Source: Paenarthrobacter histidinolovorans (GTDB lineage Bacteria; Actinomycetota; Actinomycetes; Actinomycetales; Micrococcaceae). From it: a DNA stretch of 64,000 bases. Position 1 is the stretch's first letter, and each line of letters starts with the position of its first letter. Made by a program: the position numbers and the translations under genes. This document shows, in pieces, positions 43,718-53,610 of this stretch. The notes under the pieces were generated by a model. The model was given only the letters and a program-made list of their open reading frames with translations, did no database searches and had not been told where the DNA came from. The stretch is from NCBI RefSeq assembly GCF_014647595.1, contig NZ_BMPM01000001.1, positions 372,001 through 436,000 on the forward strand. The letters are read 5' to 3'.

Positions 43718-46264
43718 CTAGTAGTCGTTGAACGACACCTTTACCTTGCCACCATCCATGCTGATGTTGGCGCTCAGTGAGACTGAGGTGGTGTCCGTTG
43801 TGGTTTTCCAGTCCGGCGTCCCGAAACCATATGAGTTGTCCTTCTCGTAAGTGACGGTCGCTTTCCCCGGATTCGACGTGCGTACACGCCAAGGGGTTTC
43901 GCCGTAGCCCTTGCTGACAACGAACGTGGGCTTGGTGGTGAGTGCCCAGCGGAAGTTCTTTGTGTAGCGCGAGGAACTGTAGCTGTTCAAAGGGCAATTG
44001 GCTGGCCGGGCCTCGGTGGACTTCACACATTCAGCCAGGTAGGCATCGATTTGGGCCATCACCTCTGTCTTCAATGCTTCGGAAGCTTCCACCTTCAGGC
44101 TGGCCGCTGAAGAAGTCGACACCGTGCCGATGGTCACCATCGTGGTCAGCTTCGGAGCCGTCAGGTACTTCTCCGAGGATGGCAACTCCACCGTGTACTC
44201 GCCGGGCAAGGCGGGATATGTCACGGAGCGGCTGTCGGAGAGATTGACATCAACTGGCTGTCCATTGATCAGGAGGGTCTTCACCGGGGTGTCGGACGAA
44301 ATGCGCAACGTCCGGGGAGACGCAGAGTCCATGACCCAGTGATCGTCCAAGAACTCCGGGTTGGACTTATGCAAACGGTAGGTCGTTTGCTGTCTCCGGC
44401 CGTCCTGGTACATGGCCGCAACCACGGTGGCTGTGTCGTTCGAGACACTCGTCGACAAGATCTCGAACCTGTCGATGCGCTTGCCCGCCTTGGAATAGAC
44501 CTCATCGGTCAGCAGAATTCGTTGGTCACTGGCGACGCCGGGATCGGCGATGGCCATCGCTTTGGATGCCTCGCCGTTCTGCATCGCTTGGAGGTAGCCG
44601 GCTACGGCCTTGTCTGGTCCGTTGTTGCCCTTGATCATATCGACGGCGATGAATCCCCCGACGACCAGTACGACCACCAGACCTGCTGCTCCCAGGATCA
44701 GGCTCAGCTTGCGCTTCGCCTGGGGAGTCATGGGCTCCCTGGGTGCCATGGCCGGGTAGCCCGCAGCGTCAGCCGGCACGGATTGACCGTCATCAGGAGC
44801 CGTGGCCGCCTGCTCAGCAGCGACAGGCCGGGCAGGAGCGATCCTGCCCGCCACGGACAAGGGCACATAGCTGCTCAACCGGGGCGCGAGGAAACGTGCT
44901 GAAACTTCCGTTGCGCCGCCCCAAAGCAGCAAGAAGAACGGCGTCCACCACGCCAGCGTCATACTGACGGACCCCGAAGCCAGTGACCCGGCGTCGAACG
45001 TTCCTGTTACACCACTGAGCCACGTCATCAGCGTCCCGGCCACAAGGAAGGCAGCGGGAAGCAGGACCCAGTCGGTGATCTTGTTGCTGACCATCGGCCC
45101 CCGGCGCAGGTACCAGAAAACAGAAGCCACCACGACAGAGATCAATGCCAGGAGAAGCATCAGCCACCCGGCCCAGCCCGGCACGCCGAATTGGGTGAGT
45201 GCATTGCCGAATCCAAAGCTGATATCCGAGCCTGATGAATTTGACGACGACATGCTGGAACCGGAATTCCAGGTGCGACTGACGGCACTCAGGTGGCCCA
45301 ATCCGAACATGAAAAAGCCTGCCGTGGGCGCCCACAAAGGTGAGGAGAGCGAGGCCTGCCATCCGGACTTAATGCCCATGGCAATTACCAGGACGGGAAT
45401 CGCAATGGCAAGAAATGCACCATAATGAACGGCCACAGCTTCGAAGGCCCGACCAATTGCGGCACCCGGCCCACTACGCGCCGGGACGCGCGGTTTACCC
45501 GATATCCGGCCCAAATATGCGGCAAGGGTTCCAAGGATCAGCGCAAAAAACACAGAGCCAAAGGTCACGGCCCCGATCGAGCTGATCTTCACGTTGGAAA
45601 CGGGCAGGTTCACGGCAAATATCGCGCCGAAGATGTTGACCAGGAGAGTGAATACGAGGCCGGCTGTTGCTGCCTCGATCCAGATTCCGGCCGTGGTGTG
45701 GGCGTTGGACCGCTTGGCGGCAATCCGTGCGGCAAGGAACAGGACCGCAACTGAGATGGCAGTCAACAACAGTGGAACGGCAAAGAATGATGCTGAACCT
45801 TTGACGCTGCCAACTAAGGGGATGGTTGCGTCGATGCTCGTGCCAAGCGCCCCAAGCTGGCTCATGACCACCACTTGAACGGCCAACTGACCCATCAGGG
45901 ACCAGGGGGACGGCATGCTGCTGCTATTGCCGCCGGAAACCATCGAATTGGACGGTAGATCGGTGTTGCCGCCGTTGCTGAGGGCGATACCTATAAGAGC
46001 CAGAATCAGGAAGAGAAGTGCGGTGATGAGAACGGCCGCATAGGAAATGGCCCCCACCACGGCCCCCGGAATCAGCGACTTGGCGTCAAAGGAATTGACG
46101 ACGCCGGACAACGGCCCGCTTTTGAGGCCGGCGTTGGTAGAGCCGAAATTTTTGGCGCCGGTCTCTGCGCCGATGACTGAAGGGCTGTCCGGTGCCGCAT
46201 TGTGCGGGACTGTATTCTGCGGCGGCCCGTCCGGCGCGGCAGGCGGTTGATGTGGTTCGGTCAT
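43718..46264 (-). CDS. Large multi-pass membrane protein with TcaA-like extracytoplasmic C-terminus
   Basis: 848 residues. The N-terminal ~55 are Pro/Gly/Asn-rich. About 10 hydrophobic helices follow (about 65-500), with a Ser/Gly-rich loop (SSMSSSNSSGSDI). A basic linker (PREPMTPQAKRKLSL) precedes another helix (LILGAAGLVVVLVVGGFIAV) and a ~310-residue extracytoplasmic region starting GPDKAVAGYLQAMQNGEASK, the pattern of NTF2/DUF4878-like domains seen in TcaA/YvbJ-type proteins, then a PVKTLLINGQPVDVNLSDSR repeat-like domain. I recognise no named family for the whole protein. It could be a cell-envelope sensor or assembly factor. Monocistronic. Confidence 0.75.
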   Translation of the reverse strand: MTEPHQPPAAPDGPPQNTVPHNAAPDSPSVIGAETGAKNFGSTNAGLKSGPLSGVVNSFDAKSLIPGAVVGAISYAAVLITALLFLILALIGIALSNGGNTDLPSNSMVSGGNSSSMPSPWSLMGQLAVQVVVMSQLGALGTSIDATIPLVGSVKGSASFFAVPLLLTAISVAVLFLAARIAAKRSNAHTTAGIWIEAATAGLVFTLLVNIFGAIFAVNLPVSNVKISSIGAVTFGSVFFALILGTLAAYLGRISGKPRVPARSGPGAAIGRAFEAVAVHYGAFLAIAIPVLVIAMGIKSGWQASLSSPLWAPTAGFFMFGLGHLSAVSRTWNSGSSMSSSNSSGSDISFGFGNALTQFGVPGWAGWLMLLLALISVVVASVFWYLRRGPMVSNKITDWVLLPAAFLVAGTLMTWLSGVTGTFDAGSLASGSVSMTLAWWTPFFLLLWGGATEVSARFLAPRLSSYVPLSVAGRIAPARPVAAEQAATAPDDGQSVPADAAGYPAMAPREPMTPQAKRKLSLILGAAGLVVVLVVGGFIAVDMIKGNNGPDKAVAGYLQAMQNGEASKAMAIADPGVASDQRILLTDEVYSKAGKRIDRFEILSTSVSNDTATVVAAMYQDGRRQQTTYRLHKSNPEFLDDHWVMDSASPRTLRISSDTPVKTLLINGQPVDVNLSDSRSVTYPALPGEYTVELPSSEKYLTAPKLTTMVTIGTVSTSSAASLKVEASEALKTEVMAQIDAYLAECVKSTEARPANCPLNSYSSSRYTKNFRWALTTKPTFVVSKGYGETPWRVRTSNPGKATVTYEKDNSYGFGTPDWKTTTDTTSVSLSANISMDGGKVKVSFNDY

Positions 46265-46364
46265 GACAATTTCCCCCTATTGTTTTCTCTACAGCTCATG
46301 GTGCCATAGCCAGGCATGTTTCACGGGGTCGTCATAACCGGCGGACTACCCCGGCACACACCAC

Positions 46365-46401
46365 AAAAAAATAAGCCGCCCTCCGATTCACGGGGGGCGG
46401 C
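46365..46401 (-). terminator. Terminator of ychF
   Basis: Perfect 10-bp GC stem (46375-46384 with 46392-46401, one wobble possible). Read on the minus strand it is followed by TTATTTTTTT. Confidence 0.9.
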
Positions 46402-46421
46402 ATATTTCCATCTAATAAAAT

Positions 46422-47507
46422 CTAGACATTAAAGCGGAATTCAACCACATCGCCGTCGGCCATTACATACTCTTTGCCTTCGATGCGGACCTTCCCGCGG
46501 GACTTTGCCTCGGCCATGGATCCTGCCTCGATGAGGTCATCGAAGGAGACAACTTCGGCCTTGATGAAGCCACGCTGGAAGTCGGAGTGGATCACGCCTG
46601 CTGCCTGCGGTGCGGTGTCGCCCTGCCGGATGGTCCATGCACGGGTTTCCTTGGGGCCGGCCGTAAGGTAGGTCTGCAGGCCGAGCGTGTGGAACCCGAC
46701 GCGTGCCAGCTGGTCGAGGCCTGATTCGGACTGGCCGTTCATTTCCAGCATCTCGCGGGCCTCTTCCTCGTCCAGTTCAACGAGGTCGGATTCGAGCTTG
46801 GCGTCAAGGAATACAGCGTCTGCGGGCGCCACCAGGGCGCGCAGTTCTTCCTGCTTGGCGGAGTCGCCAAGGATTCCCTCGTCCGCGTTGAAGACGTAGA
46901 TGAACGGCTTGGCCGTCAGGAGTCCGAGCTCCTTGAGGTGGCCCATTTCGAGCTTGTCGCTCTTGATGGAGGAGAAGATGGTGTCGCCACGTTCCAGCAC
47001 TGCCTGGGCGGCCTTAATGGCGGCCAGTTCTGCGGCGTCGCGCTTCTTGATCTTGACTTCTTTTTCGATGCGCGGGATGGCGTTTTCGATGGTCTGAAGG
47101 TCAGCGAGGATCAGTTCGGTGTTGATGGTCTCCATGTCGGAGCGCGGGTCGACCTTCCCGTCGACGTGGATGACATCGGGGTCGTCAAAAACGCGGACAA
47201 CCTGGGCGATGGCTTCAGCCTCGCGGATGTTGGCCAGGAACTTGTTGCCCAGGCCTTCGCCTTCGGATGCGCCCTTGACGATACCGGCGATGTCCACGAA
47301 GGACACGGGAGCGGGCAGCAACTTCTGCGAACCGAAGATCTCGGCCAGCTTCGCCAGGCGGGGGTCCGGCAGGTTCACGACGCCAACGTTGGGCTCGATC
47401 GTAGCGAACGGGTAGTTCGCTGCGAGCACCTGATTGCGGGTCAGTGCGTTGAAAAGGGTTGATTTGCCGACGTTGGGCAGTCCGACGATGCCAATAGTAA
47501 GAGCCAC
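46422..47507 (-). CDS. ychF: Ribosome-binding ATPase YchF
   Basis: 361 residues from GTG 47507, giving the family N-terminus [20 protein letters not shown]. The G-domain motifs are [23 protein letters not shown] and YVFNADEG (NxxE in place of NKxD, which gives ATP preference). A TGS domain ends the protein ([20 protein letters not shown]). The -10 TAGAAT (47516-47521) lies 8 nt from GTG 47507 and only 2 nt from the in-frame ATG 47513, favouring the GTG as a leaderless start. Confidence 0.95.
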   Translation of the reverse strand: MALTIGIVGLPNVGKSTLFNALTRNQVLAANYPFATIEPNVGVVNLPDPRLAKLAEIFGSQKLLPAPVSFVDIAGIVKGASEGEGLGNKFLANIREAEAIAQVVRVFDDPDVIHVDGKVDPRSDMETINTELILADLQTIENAIPRIEKEVKIKKRDAAELAAIKAAQAVLERGDTIFSSIKSDKLEMGHLKELGLLTAKPFIYVFNADEGILGDSAKQEELRALVAPADAVFLDAKLESDLVELDEEEAREMLEMNGQSESGLDQLARVGFHTLGLQTYLTAGPKETRAWTIRQGDTAPQAAGVIHSDFQRGFIKAEVVSFDDLIEAGSMAEAKSRGKVRIEGKEYVMADGDVVEFRFNV

Positions 47508-47515
47508 GAGCATTG

Positions 47516-47521
47516 ATTCTA
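47516..47521 (-). promoter_or_regulatory. -10 box (TAGAAT) of leaderless ychF
   Basis: TAGAAT, then CAATGCTC, then GTG on the minus strand; the ATG two nt after the box would precede the expected transcription start. Confidence 0.6.
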
Positions 47522-47618
47522 CCCGTAGGAAGCGCGTCCCCGCTTGCCTTGGGAAGTCAGAGCGCCTCCTGCCGGGCGCCTCGCTAAAACTGTCGGACCC
47601 CTGTGACAGGGTTGCCTC

Positions 47619-48851
47619 ATGGATGGATTTGGATTGGTTTTGGCTCTGCTGATGCTGCTGGTCGGCGCTGCTGTTGGTCTCGCTGCCGGCTACGTTGTTT
47701 TCCGACGCCGGGGCGCCGGCCTGGAAGAGGACTTCGACGCCGTCTCGTCGCGGCTTTCGGAGGTGACGGCCCAGTTGGCAGCGGCCGACGCCGAGCGGCG
47801 GCTGTTGTTTACGCAGAACCGCGAGTTGAGCGCGGCCAGGAATTCCGATGGCAGTGTTCTACGGGCTTTGGCTCCCGTAGCCGAGAAATTGACTGCGGTT
47901 CAGCAACAGGTGTCGTTGCTGGAACGGGACCGCGTTGAGCAGTACGGACAGCTTGCCCAGCAACTGCAGGACGCACGACTTTCCGATGAACAGCTTCTCA
48001 GGTCCACCCACGCCTTGGCCTCCGCTCTCCGTTCCAACAGCGCTCGTGGCCAGTGGGGTGAAGTTCAACTCCGCCGGGTGGTGGAAGCGTCCGGGATGCT
48101 GCGCCATGTGGACTTCCACGAACAGGTGCATTCGGGCAGAACCGAGAACACGTTGCGGCCCGACCTCGTGGTTCAGCTGCCCGGCGGCAAGCAACTGGTG
48201 GTGGACGCCAAGGTCCCGTTGGCCTCCTACCTCGCGGCCCAGGAGCAATTGCATGGAGACGGGGCCTTCGGTGAATCGGTAACCCCTGCCAGCAACCAGG
48301 ACTCAAAAACACTCCTGGCACAGCACGCCAAAGCCCTTAAGGCACACATCGATGCTCTGGCTACCAAGAAGTACTGGGATATTCCGGGCAACTCCCCCGA
48401 ACTGGTGATCTGTTTTCTTCCGGCGGAGTCCATCCTGGCATCCGCGCTTGAGGCCGATCCCGCGTTGCTGGAGCACGCCCTGTCCAGGAACGTCGTCCTG
48501 GCCTCCCCCGGCACGCTGCTGGCTGTCCTCAAATCCGTAGCCTTCACCTGGCGGCAGGATGTCCTCACGGACAGTGCCCACGAGCTGTTTGAGCTCGCCA
48601 AGCAGTTGTACGAACGCATGGGCACACTGGGTGAGAATGTCAGCAAGCTGGGGAGCTCCCTCAAGACCTCCGTAGATCGCTACAACGCCATGGTGGGCAC
48701 CTTGGAAGCACGAGTGCTCCCCACGGCCCGCAAGCTCAACACCATGGACGATGCCGGCCTCACAGCACCGCCGCAAGTGGAAGCCGTGCCCCGGGCCCTG
48801 GCAGCCCCGGAGCTCCTTGAAAACAGGGAAGACCGCGATTCAGCAGCCTGA
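47619..48851 (+). CDS. rmuC: DNA recombination protein RmuC
   Basis: 410 residues. An N-terminal membrane helix (LVLALLMLLVGAAVGLAAGY) and coiled coil (VSSRLSEVTAQLAAADAERR) precede the RmuC nuclease-like core: RGQWGEVQLRRVVEASGM, PDLVVQLPGGKQLVVDAKVP, LATKKYWDIPGNSPELVICF. RmuC limits inversions and is a PD-(D/E)XK-like protein. Convergent with ispH. Confidence 0.93.
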   Translation: MDGFGLVLALLMLLVGAAVGLAAGYVVFRRRGAGLEEDFDAVSSRLSEVTAQLAAADAERRLLFTQNRELSAARNSDGSVLRALAPVAEKLTAVQQQVSLLERDRVEQYGQLAQQLQDARLSDEQLLRSTHALASALRSNSARGQWGEVQLRRVVEASGMLRHVDFHEQVHSGRTENTLRPDLVVQLPGGKQLVVDAKVPLASYLAAQEQLHGDGAFGESVTPASNQDSKTLLAQHAKALKAHIDALATKKYWDIPGNSPELVICFLPAESILASALEADPALLEHALSRNVVLASPGTLLAVLKSVAFTWRQDVLTDSAHELFELAKQLYERMGTLGENVSKLGSSLKTSVDRYNAMVGTLEARVLPTARKLNTMDDAGLTAPPQVEAVPRALAAPELLENREDRDSAA

Positions 48852-48879
48852 TCAACGCGATTCAGGAGCCTTATTAAAA

Positions 48880-48919
48880 GACCCGTCGCAGGCCGTCCGT
48901 AGGCGGCCCGCGACGGGTC
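48880..48919 (-). terminator. Terminator of ispH (convergent with rmuC)
   Basis: Arms gacccgtcgc and gcgacgggtc around an inner ggccg/cggcc stem; on the minus strand it is followed by TTTTAATAAG. Confidence 0.85.
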
Positions 48920-48952
48920 AAATGTTCGGAGCCCAGTGTCTGGGTTTGGGCC

Positions 48953-50038
48953 CTAGGACGAGGGCCGGTTGCCGCGCCCACCCAGGGCGCGCGTGACGTC
49001 GCCGGCCTTCTTCAAGGTTGCACGCAGTTCCTTGGGCAGTGAGAAGAGGAGGTCTTCTTCTGCCGTGACAACTTCCTGAACTTCACCGTAGCCATAGTCC
49101 GCCAGCAGTCGCAGGACATCCTGCACCAGGACTTCAGGAACAGAGGCCCCGGAGGTCACACCAACGGTAGCCACACCTTCGAACCAGGCTTCGTCCACCT
49201 CGTTCGCAAAGTCGACACGATATGAACTCTTGGCTCCGTATTCGAGGGCAACTTCAACCAGGCGTACCGAGTTGGACGAGTTCGCGGAACCCACGACGAT
49301 CACCAGGTCAGCCTGCGGAGCGATCTTCTTGATGGCTACCTGGCGGTTGGTGGTGGCGTAGCAGATATCGTCGCTGGGCGGATCCTGCAAGGTCGGGAAG
49401 CGGTCTTTCAGGAGACGGACAGTTTCCATGGTCTCGTCCACGCTCAGCGTCGTCTGCGAGAGCCAGATGGTCTTCTCCGGGTCACGGACAGTGACCTTGT
49501 CCACCTCGTGCGGGCCGTTGATGATCTGGATGTGCTCGGGAGCCTCGCCGGCCGTACCTTCAACCTCTTCATGGCCTTCGTGGCCAATGAGCAGGATGTC
49601 GTAGTCATCCTTGGCGAACCGGACAGCTTCGCGGTGAACCTTCGTGACCAAGGGGCAGGTGGCATCGATGGTGCGAAGGCCGCGGTCCTCAGCCGACTGG
49701 ACAACAGCGGGAGAAACGCCGTGTGCCGAGAAGATCACCAGGGCGCCCTCGGGAACTTCGTCGGTTTCCTCCACGAAAATGGCGCCCTGTTCTTCCAGGG
49801 AACTGACCACATGGACGTTGTGGACGATCTGCTTCCGGACGTAGACGGGCGGCCCGTAGTGCTCCAAGGCCTTCTCAACAGCGATGACAGCCCTGTCCAC
49901 ACCGGCACAGTAGCCGCGCGGGGCTGCCAGCAGGACCTTCTTGGGACCCGTAACGGGAGCCGCTGCCTGTACCTCTTCCGGAGATCGCCGTCTGCGGGGC
50001 ACCATTGGCATAGGAATGGAAACTGCTGTGCTGGTCAT
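48953..50038 (-). CDS. ispH: 4-hydroxy-3-methylbut-2-enyl diphosphate reductase
   Basis: 361 residues. Three cluster cysteines are in [23 protein letters not shown] and [26 protein letters not shown] is the conserved substrate-binding segment. Last enzyme of the MEP isoprenoid pathway, [4Fe-4S] dependent. The N-terminus carries ~32 residues before the family core. ATG 50038 lies downstream of the 50063 gene on the same strand. Confidence 0.96.
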   Translation of the reverse strand: MTSTAVSIPMPMVPRRRRSPEEVQAAAPVTGPKKVLLAAPRGYCAGVDRAVIAVEKALEHYGPPVYVRKQIVHNVHVVSSLEEQGAIFVEETDEVPEGALVIFSAHGVSPAVVQSAEDRGLRTIDATCPLVTKVHREAVRFAKDDYDILLIGHEGHEEVEGTAGEAPEHIQIINGPHEVDKVTVRDPEKTIWLSQTTLSVDETMETVRLLKDRFPTLQDPPSDDICYATTNRQVAIKKIAPQADLVIVVGSANSSNSVRLVEVALEYGAKSSYRVDFANEVDEAWFEGVATVGVTSGASVPEVLVQDVLRLLADYGYGEVQEVVTAEEDLLFSLPKELRATLKKAGDVTRALGGRGNRPSS

Positions 50039-50062
50039 GTCTCCATGCTACCGGCCCGGCCT

Positions 50063-50953
50063 TTAGCTCACGGCAGAACGTGACCGTTGTCGCCCTGACA
50101 CCGCCGCAGCTATGACGCCCACCACAAGGACAGCCCCGGATACCACCGCAGCAACAACAATCCATTGCCCAAAGCCTGTCCTGGCTGCAGTGAGGAACTC
50201 ATCCTTGAACAGCTCCGCAACACCATTGGCACTGTCGAGGTTCCCCACCACTCCCCCGGCGAGATCAGCCCCGGCAGTCCAGAGGGCCGAAAGGGCCAAT
50301 CCACCAAGTCCCAGGAACACCATCACCAGGGAACGCCGTCGTGAGGCAACGAGCGCGAGGAGGGCCGAAACCACGGCGCCGAGCGCCGCCACCCACCACA
50401 AGGGAGCGAAGGCCGCGACACGCTCAACAAGTTGCCGGTGGGAGGGCTGCCCCAGCGACACCAGGCTCTCGGCCGGAACATCAATCCGAATCGTGGTTGC
50501 CTCGGCGAAGTGGTCGCGAACAAGCCTGACCATGGGACCGATATCGAGGACCAGAGCCGTACTGCCGCGGGCTTCTTCGGGTTGGTCCGCTGTGCCGAAG
50601 TTGAGCCTGTGGCTGTTCCTGACAGTGTCCTCCCAAGCCTTTGGATAGTCACTCCACGACTGCATGCCCGAGGCAGCTTTCCGCAGGGCGTCGGCGGCCA
50701 GGGACTGTATGGGATCCGGGAGATCCACCGAGGACTCAAAGGTCCCAACAGCGGCAGCGGCCAGCTTGCTCTGGAATCCGGGATCATTTCCCAGGGATCC
50801 CGCGATGCGGACAAACCCTTCTTCCTTGACGATGTTCTGGTCCACCCACGCGGTGGGAACGGCGATGGCCGTGAGGAGCACGGCGAGGACCACTCCAACT
50901 GCTGTGACAAAAGTACGCAAGGTCATCCTTGGGGTTGGGGGCAGTGCCACCAT
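50063..50953 (-). CDS. Membrane protein with large extracytoplasmic domain, unknown
   Basis: About 296 residues from ATG 50953. One N-terminal helix (AVGVVLAVLLTAIAVPTAWV), a ~140-residue extracytoplasmic region with FVRIAGSLGNDPGFQSKLAA, then three C-terminal helices (WWVAALGAVVSALLALVAS and onwards). The TATCAT at 50974-50969 suits a -10 with a start about 8 nt downstream, so GTG 50968 is unlikely; ATG 50926 is the other option. 24 nt before ispH on the same strand, so possibly an operon. Family not recognised with certainty. Confidence 0.7.
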   Translation of the reverse strand: MVALPPTPRMTLRTFVTAVGVVLAVLLTAIAVPTAWVDQNIVKEEGFVRIAGSLGNDPGFQSKLAAAAVGTFESSVDLPDPIQSLAADALRKAASGMQSWSDYPKAWEDTVRNSHRLNFGTADQPEEARGSTALVLDIGPMVRLVRDHFAEATTIRIDVPAESLVSLGQPSHRQLVERVAAFAPLWWVAALGAVVSALLALVASRRRSLVMVFLGLGGLALSALWTAGADLAGGVVGNLDSANGVAELFKDEFLTAARTGFGQWIVVAAVVSGAVLVVGVIAAAVSGRQRSRSAVS

Positions 50954-51107
50954 CCTAGGTCTGTCCACATGATAGGAAAAATGTCGGGGCCGGCGATAAA
51001 GCTATGGATAGAGTTGGAAGGCGGCCGGCATCCAAGGACGCACCCCTGAACGAGGACAACAAGAATGCAGCCACAACCGCAGCGACCGGAACAGGCACGG
51101 ACCAGCC

Positions 51108-52385
51108 ATGTCCGCTGAAGCGACGCCGGAATCAACCCTTCCCGGGACCGCTGCTGAAACCAGCCCGGACAATCCCTGGCCTCTGCAACTGCTGTCCCGG
51201 AAACTCAAGGCCCACATTGAGCGTGCACCGGCTGCGTGGATCGAGGGCCAGGTCATTGAGATGAACCGCAGGGGCGGCAACGCCTTCCTCACGCTCCGTG
51301 ACGTCGACGCCGAAATTTCCCTGCCTGCCTCCGTATGGTCCACCGTGCTGGACCGGCAAAAAGTACCGCTGGAGCGCGGATCGCGCGTGGTTGCCCTGGT
51401 GAAGGCGGACTTCTGGGTGAAAACCGGGCGCCTGAACATGTCGGTCAAGGACATCAGGCCGGTTGGCCTCGGTGACCTGCTGGCGAGGATCGAAAGGCTG
51501 CGCCAGGCCCTTGCAGCGGAAGGCCTGTTTGCCGATTCCCGGAAAAGGAAGCTGCCACTGCTCCCCCACCGCATCGGCCTGATAACTGGCCGGGACTCGG
51601 ACGCCAAGAAGGATGTCATGCGCAATGCTGCCCTGCGGTGGCCCGCCGTTGAGTTTGATGTCAGGGAAGTGGCCGTCCAGGGAAACACCGCAGTTTCCCA
51701 GATCATTGCCGCCCTGAAGAAACTCGACGCCGATCCGCACGTGGATGTCATCGTGCTGGCCCGCGGTGGTGGCGCACTCGAAGACCTACTCCCGTTCAGC
51801 AATGAGGACCTCATTCGCGCGGTCTCGGCAGCAAGCACCCCTGTGGTCAGTGCCATCGGCCATGAGGCCGACCGGCCCATCCTGGATGATGTTGCGGACC
51901 TCCGCGCGTCCACACCCACGGATGCCGCCAAGCGGATCGTTCCGGACGTCGCAGAAGAACTGGCCATGGTCCGGCAAGCGAGGGAGCACCTGCGCCGCGG
52001 CATCAGCCGCATGGTGGACCGCGAAATGGACAGGCTTCATTCCCTGAAATCACGCCCGGTCCTCGCCTCGCCGGCCACCATGGTGGACGCCCGCGCGGAG
52101 GATATCCATCGCCTGCAGCGCAGAACACATTCAGCGGTCAGCACGGCCGTTGTGAGGGCACTGGACCAAGTGCATCACCTGCGGGCCCAGGTCCGGGCAC
52201 TGTCACCGCAGAAGACCCTGGACCGCGGTTACGCCGTTGTCCAACTCATGGGAGAGGACCAGGCAGGCCACCATGTGGTCAGCACTCCCGAGGAGGCTCC
52301 GGACGGTACAGCACTCGCCATTCGGGTTGCCCACGGACGATTCAAGGCCGTCTCCGCCGGTCACGGGGAGATCCTGGAACCGTGA
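51108..52385 (+). CDS. xseA: Exodeoxyribonuclease VII large subunit
   Basis: 425 residues. N-terminal OB domain ([20 protein letters not shown]), catalytic-region motifs [40 protein letters not shown] and [20 protein letters not shown], coiled-coil arm, and [10 protein letters not shown] near the end. With XseB it degrades single-stranded DNA from both ends to oligonucleotides. ATG 51108 has no good ribosome-binding site; an unconfirmed -10 (TAGAGT, 51009-51014) would give a leader of about 90 nt. Confidence 0.94.
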   Translation: MSAEATPESTLPGTAAETSPDNPWPLQLLSRKLKAHIERAPAAWIEGQVIEMNRRGGNAFLTLRDVDAEISLPASVWSTVLDRQKVPLERGSRVVALVKADFWVKTGRLNMSVKDIRPVGLGDLLARIERLRQALAAEGLFADSRKRKLPLLPHRIGLITGRDSDAKKDVMRNAALRWPAVEFDVREVAVQGNTAVSQIIAALKKLDADPHVDVIVLARGGGALEDLLPFSNEDLIRAVSAASTPVVSAIGHEADRPILDDVADLRASTPTDAAKRIVPDVAEELAMVRQAREHLRRGISRMVDREMDRLHSLKSRPVLASPATMVDARAEDIHRLQRRTHSAVSTAVVRALDQVHHLRAQVRALSPQKTLDRGYAVVQLMGEDQAGHHVVSTPEEAPDGTALAIRVAHGRFKAVSAGHGEILEP

Positions 52386-52422
52386 TTTCCCCACAGCCCG
52401 GCAAAACCACGCAAAGGACATC

Positions 52423-52680
52423 ATGACCGACAACAATCCAACAGCCTCCGGGACCGATCCCCTGGACTCCCTGAGCTACGAAGAAGCCCGCGAACAGCTG
52501 GTCGCCGTCGTCAGCCGGCTCGAGGCAGGCGGGGCCAGCCTCGAAGAGTCCCTGGCCCTCTGGGAACGCGGTGAGGCCCTTGCCAAACGCTGCGAGGACT
52601 GGCTGGAAGGCGCCCGCAAACGCCTGGCTACCGCCCGCGACGCAGGGAACGACGCCGGAGCTGCCGCCGGCTCCGACTGA
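52423..52680 (+). CDS. xseB: Exodeoxyribonuclease VII small subunit
   Basis: 85 residues. [20 protein letters not shown] followed by [20 protein letters not shown] is the XseB helical hairpin. ATG 52423 has AAAGGA six nt upstream; 37 nt after xseA in the same operon. The C-terminus ([12 protein letters not shown]) is low complexity. Confidence 0.94.
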   Translation: MTDNNPTASGTDPLDSLSYEEAREQLVAVVSRLEAGGASLEESLALWERGEALAKRCEDWLEGARKRLATARDAGNDAGAAAGSD

Positions 52681-52700
52681 AGCTTGGAGGCACGGGACTG

Positions 52701-53555
52701 CTAGGAATCCGCCACCAGCGCGCGTTCGGCGGCGACGTCAAAGGTTGCTTTGGGCCAGTCCAGGTCCAAGCCTTCAAGTGCATCCAGCAGCAGCTGTTGC
52801 ACGGCGATCCTGGCGTACCACTTCTTGTTTGCCGGGACGACGTGCCAAGGCGCCACATCCGTTGAGGTCTTCTCAAAGGCGAGGTCGTAGGCCGCCATGT
52901 AGTCATCCCAGAAGGCCCGCTCAGCGAGGTCCGTCCGACTGTACTTCCAGTGTTTGGTGGGATCGTCAAGCCTGGCAATGAGTCGCTTCTTTTGCTCGTC
53001 CTTGCTGATGTTAAGCATGACCTTGACCACGGTGGTGCCCTGCTCGGCAAGACGGGTCTCGAAGTCATTAATCGCAGCATACCGGCGTTCCAACTCGGAA
53101 GCGTCGGCCCAGCCGTGGACGCGATGAATCAGGACATCCTCGTACTGTGAACGGTCAAAGACTCCCACCATTCCGGCGGCAGGGACTTGCTTCTCGATCC
53201 TCCACAGGAAGTCGTGCGACTTTTCCTCGTCAGTTGGGGCCTTGAATGCTGATACTTGAACGCCTTGGACATCCATGGCGCCCACTACGTGGCTGACAAT
53301 GCCACCTTTCCCGGCGGTGTCCATGGCTTGGAGTATCAACAGGAGCCGTTTCTCGCTGCCCGCCCTGCCCTCGGCGAAGAGCTTTTCCTGCAGCTCCGCC
53401 AGCCGCGCATCCTGTGCCTCCAGCAACGCCTTGCCGTCAGCTTTGTTGCCCGTGTAACCAGGAGTGGATTGCGGATCAACGCTTGCCAGCGAAAAGCCTG
53501 GTCCAACCCTTAGAACTTCGGCTGGACTCTTGGCAAACTCAACTGCAGCAGCCAT
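52701..53555 (-). CDS. Polyphosphate kinase 2 family protein
   Basis: 284 residues, the PPK2 single-domain length. Walker A region LQAMDTAGKGGIVSHVVGAM; Walker B-like FDRSQYEDVLIHRVH; lid region LARLDDPTKHWKYSRTDLAE. PPK2 enzymes phosphorylate NDPs or NMPs with polyphosphate. Class (I or III) cannot be assigned from sequence alone here. ATG 53555 has AAGGGG. Convergent with xseB. Confidence 0.93.
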   Translation of the reverse strand: MAAAVEFAKSPAEVLRVGPGFSLASVDPQSTPGYTGNKADGKALLEAQDARLAELQEKLFAEGRAGSEKRLLLILQAMDTAGKGGIVSHVVGAMDVQGVQVSAFKAPTDEEKSHDFLWRIEKQVPAAGMVGVFDRSQYEDVLIHRVHGWADASELERRYAAINDFETRLAEQGTTVVKVMLNISKDEQKKRLIARLDDPTKHWKYSRTDLAERAFWDDYMAAYDLAFEKTSTDVAPWHVVPANKKWYARIAVQQLLLDALEGLDLDWPKATFDVAAERALVADS

Positions 53556-53610
53556 GTGGCATACCCCTTCTGCCCGGACGCGCCCTCATGGCGCGGCTAT
53601 GAACCTCAGG

